From Bacteroidales bacterium (GTDB lineage Bacteria > Bacteroidota > Bacteroidia > Bacteroidales > UBA10428): DNA of 7,554 nt. Shown one piece after another: positions 7,145-7,554 of this stretch. Made by a program: the position numbers and the translations under genes. The notes under the pieces were generated by a model. That model saw only the letters and a list, made by a program, of their open reading frames with translations. It did no database searches and was not told where the DNA came from. Every line of letters begins with the position of its first letter. Positions within the stretch are counted from its first letter, which is position 1. The DNA lies in NCBI GenBank assembly GCA_030626465.1, contig DAOUOU010000135.1:1-7554 (forward strand), given 5' to 3'.

Positions 7145-7554
7145 ATGAATATGAAAATACATCAAAAAGCATTTCTGGTTTGTTTCCTTCTGGCGTTTTC
7201 TCTTTTTTCTTTCTCACAAGAGAACCGGATTGTTATTAAAACCAAAGAATCAAAAGACACAATCAGCAAATATATCTACGGACATTTTGCTGAACATCTG
7301 GGAAGATGTATCTACGATGGAATTTGGGTTGGAGAAGATTCACCAATTCAGAATACGCGGGGAATCCGAACGGATGTTGTGGAAGCATTAAAAGAAATAA
7401 AGGTTCCCGTTCTGCGCTGGCCGGGAGGTTGTTTTGCTGATGCATACAATTGGAAAGATGGCATCGGTCCAAAAGAGAACAGGCCCCCAATGATCAATAT
7501 ATTCTGGGGCCAGGTAACCGAAGACAATAGTTTCGGCACACATGAATTCCTTGA
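7145..7554 (+). CDS. Secreted GH51 alpha-L-arabinofuranosidase (N-terminal part, runs off window end)
   Basis: Only 136 complete codons are in the window. The product starts with a signal peptide (about residues 1-24: basic n-region, then a hydrophobic core ending SLFSFS before Gln25). The mature part shows the GH51 N-terminal hallmarks: YIYGHFAEHLGRCIYDGIW (43-61), IRTDVVEALKEIKVPVLRW (74-92), PGGCFADAYNWKDGIGP (93-109) and EDNSFGTHEF (126-135). Glu50 and Arg91 line up with substrate-binding positions of characterised GH51 enzymes; the acid/base and nucleophile glutamates lie beyond the edge. GH51 enzymes remove terminal alpha-L-arabinofuranosyl units from arabinan, arabinoxylan and oligosaccharides. 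The signal peptide implies action in the periplasm or at the cell surface, supplying arabinose to AraA. The start at 7145 has an alternative in-frame ATG two codons later (7151); neither has a Shine-Dalgarno site. The 19-bp gap after araD suggests a single transcript. Confidence 0.93.
   Translation, partial: MNMKIHQKAFLVCFLLAFSLFSFSQENRIVIKTKESKDTISKYIYGHFAEHLGRCIYDGIWVGEDSPIQNTRGIRTDVVEALKEIKVPVLRWPGGCFADAYNWKDGIGPKENRPPMINIFWGQVTEDNSFGTHEFL

Noticed and set aside
7263..7539. Two minus-strand open frames opposite the GH51 gene.
   Set aside because: The plus strand carries unmistakable GH51 motifs over the same interval, so these are shadow frames.

Overview
The window looks like a chromosomal segment from a Gram-negative member of the Bacteroidota, plausibly in or near the Bacteroidales/Marinilabiliales. 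This is an inference from three things: AT-rich sequence, mostly absent Shine-Dalgarno sites with at least one exact TAnnTTTG-type -7 promoter element, and gene content (long GAF/PAS coiled-coil sensors, an araA-araD-GH51 arabinose cluster). There are no tRNA or rRNA genes, CRISPR arrays, transposase genes or phage genes.

Layout: (1) Positions 1-288, minus strand, hold the 5' part of a broken gene for a small multi-pass membrane protein resembling the HdeD/DUF308 family. It reads in one continuous frame but contains two stop codons, so it gives no long open reading frame. (2) Positions 470-2296 encode a complete LtaS-like membrane phosphotransferase of the alkaline-phosphatase/sulfatase fold, preceded by a good Bacteroidota -7 element. 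(3) Positions 2297-2592 are non-coding and contain a perfect 12-bp inverted repeat about 85 bp apart, bracketed by a 9-bp direct repeat. This is a possible miniature insertion or a structured leader. (4) Positions 2593-4821 encode a membrane-anchored GAF-PAS-PAS protein with long coiled coils. A 163-residue coil+PAS unit is tandemly duplicated, and no output domain is visible. (5) From 4921 to the window end runs an L-arabinose catabolic cluster: araA, then araD 9 bp later, then 19 bp on the start of a secreted GH51 alpha-L-arabinofuranosidase that runs off the edge.

The last three genes work together. The exported GH51 enzyme would release L-arabinose from arabinose-containing polysaccharides or oligosaccharides. 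AraA isomerises arabinose to L-ribulose, and AraD converts L-ribulose 5-phosphate to D-xylulose 5-phosphate. The kinase step (AraB), a transporter and a regulator are not in the window. The LtaS-like protein and the GAF-PAS protein show no clear link to arabinose use. The most noteworthy items are the overlooked HdeD-like pseudogene, the inverted/direct repeat structure before the sensor gene, and the output-less duplicated PAS protein. I do not see convincing evidence for a wholly new multi-gene system.
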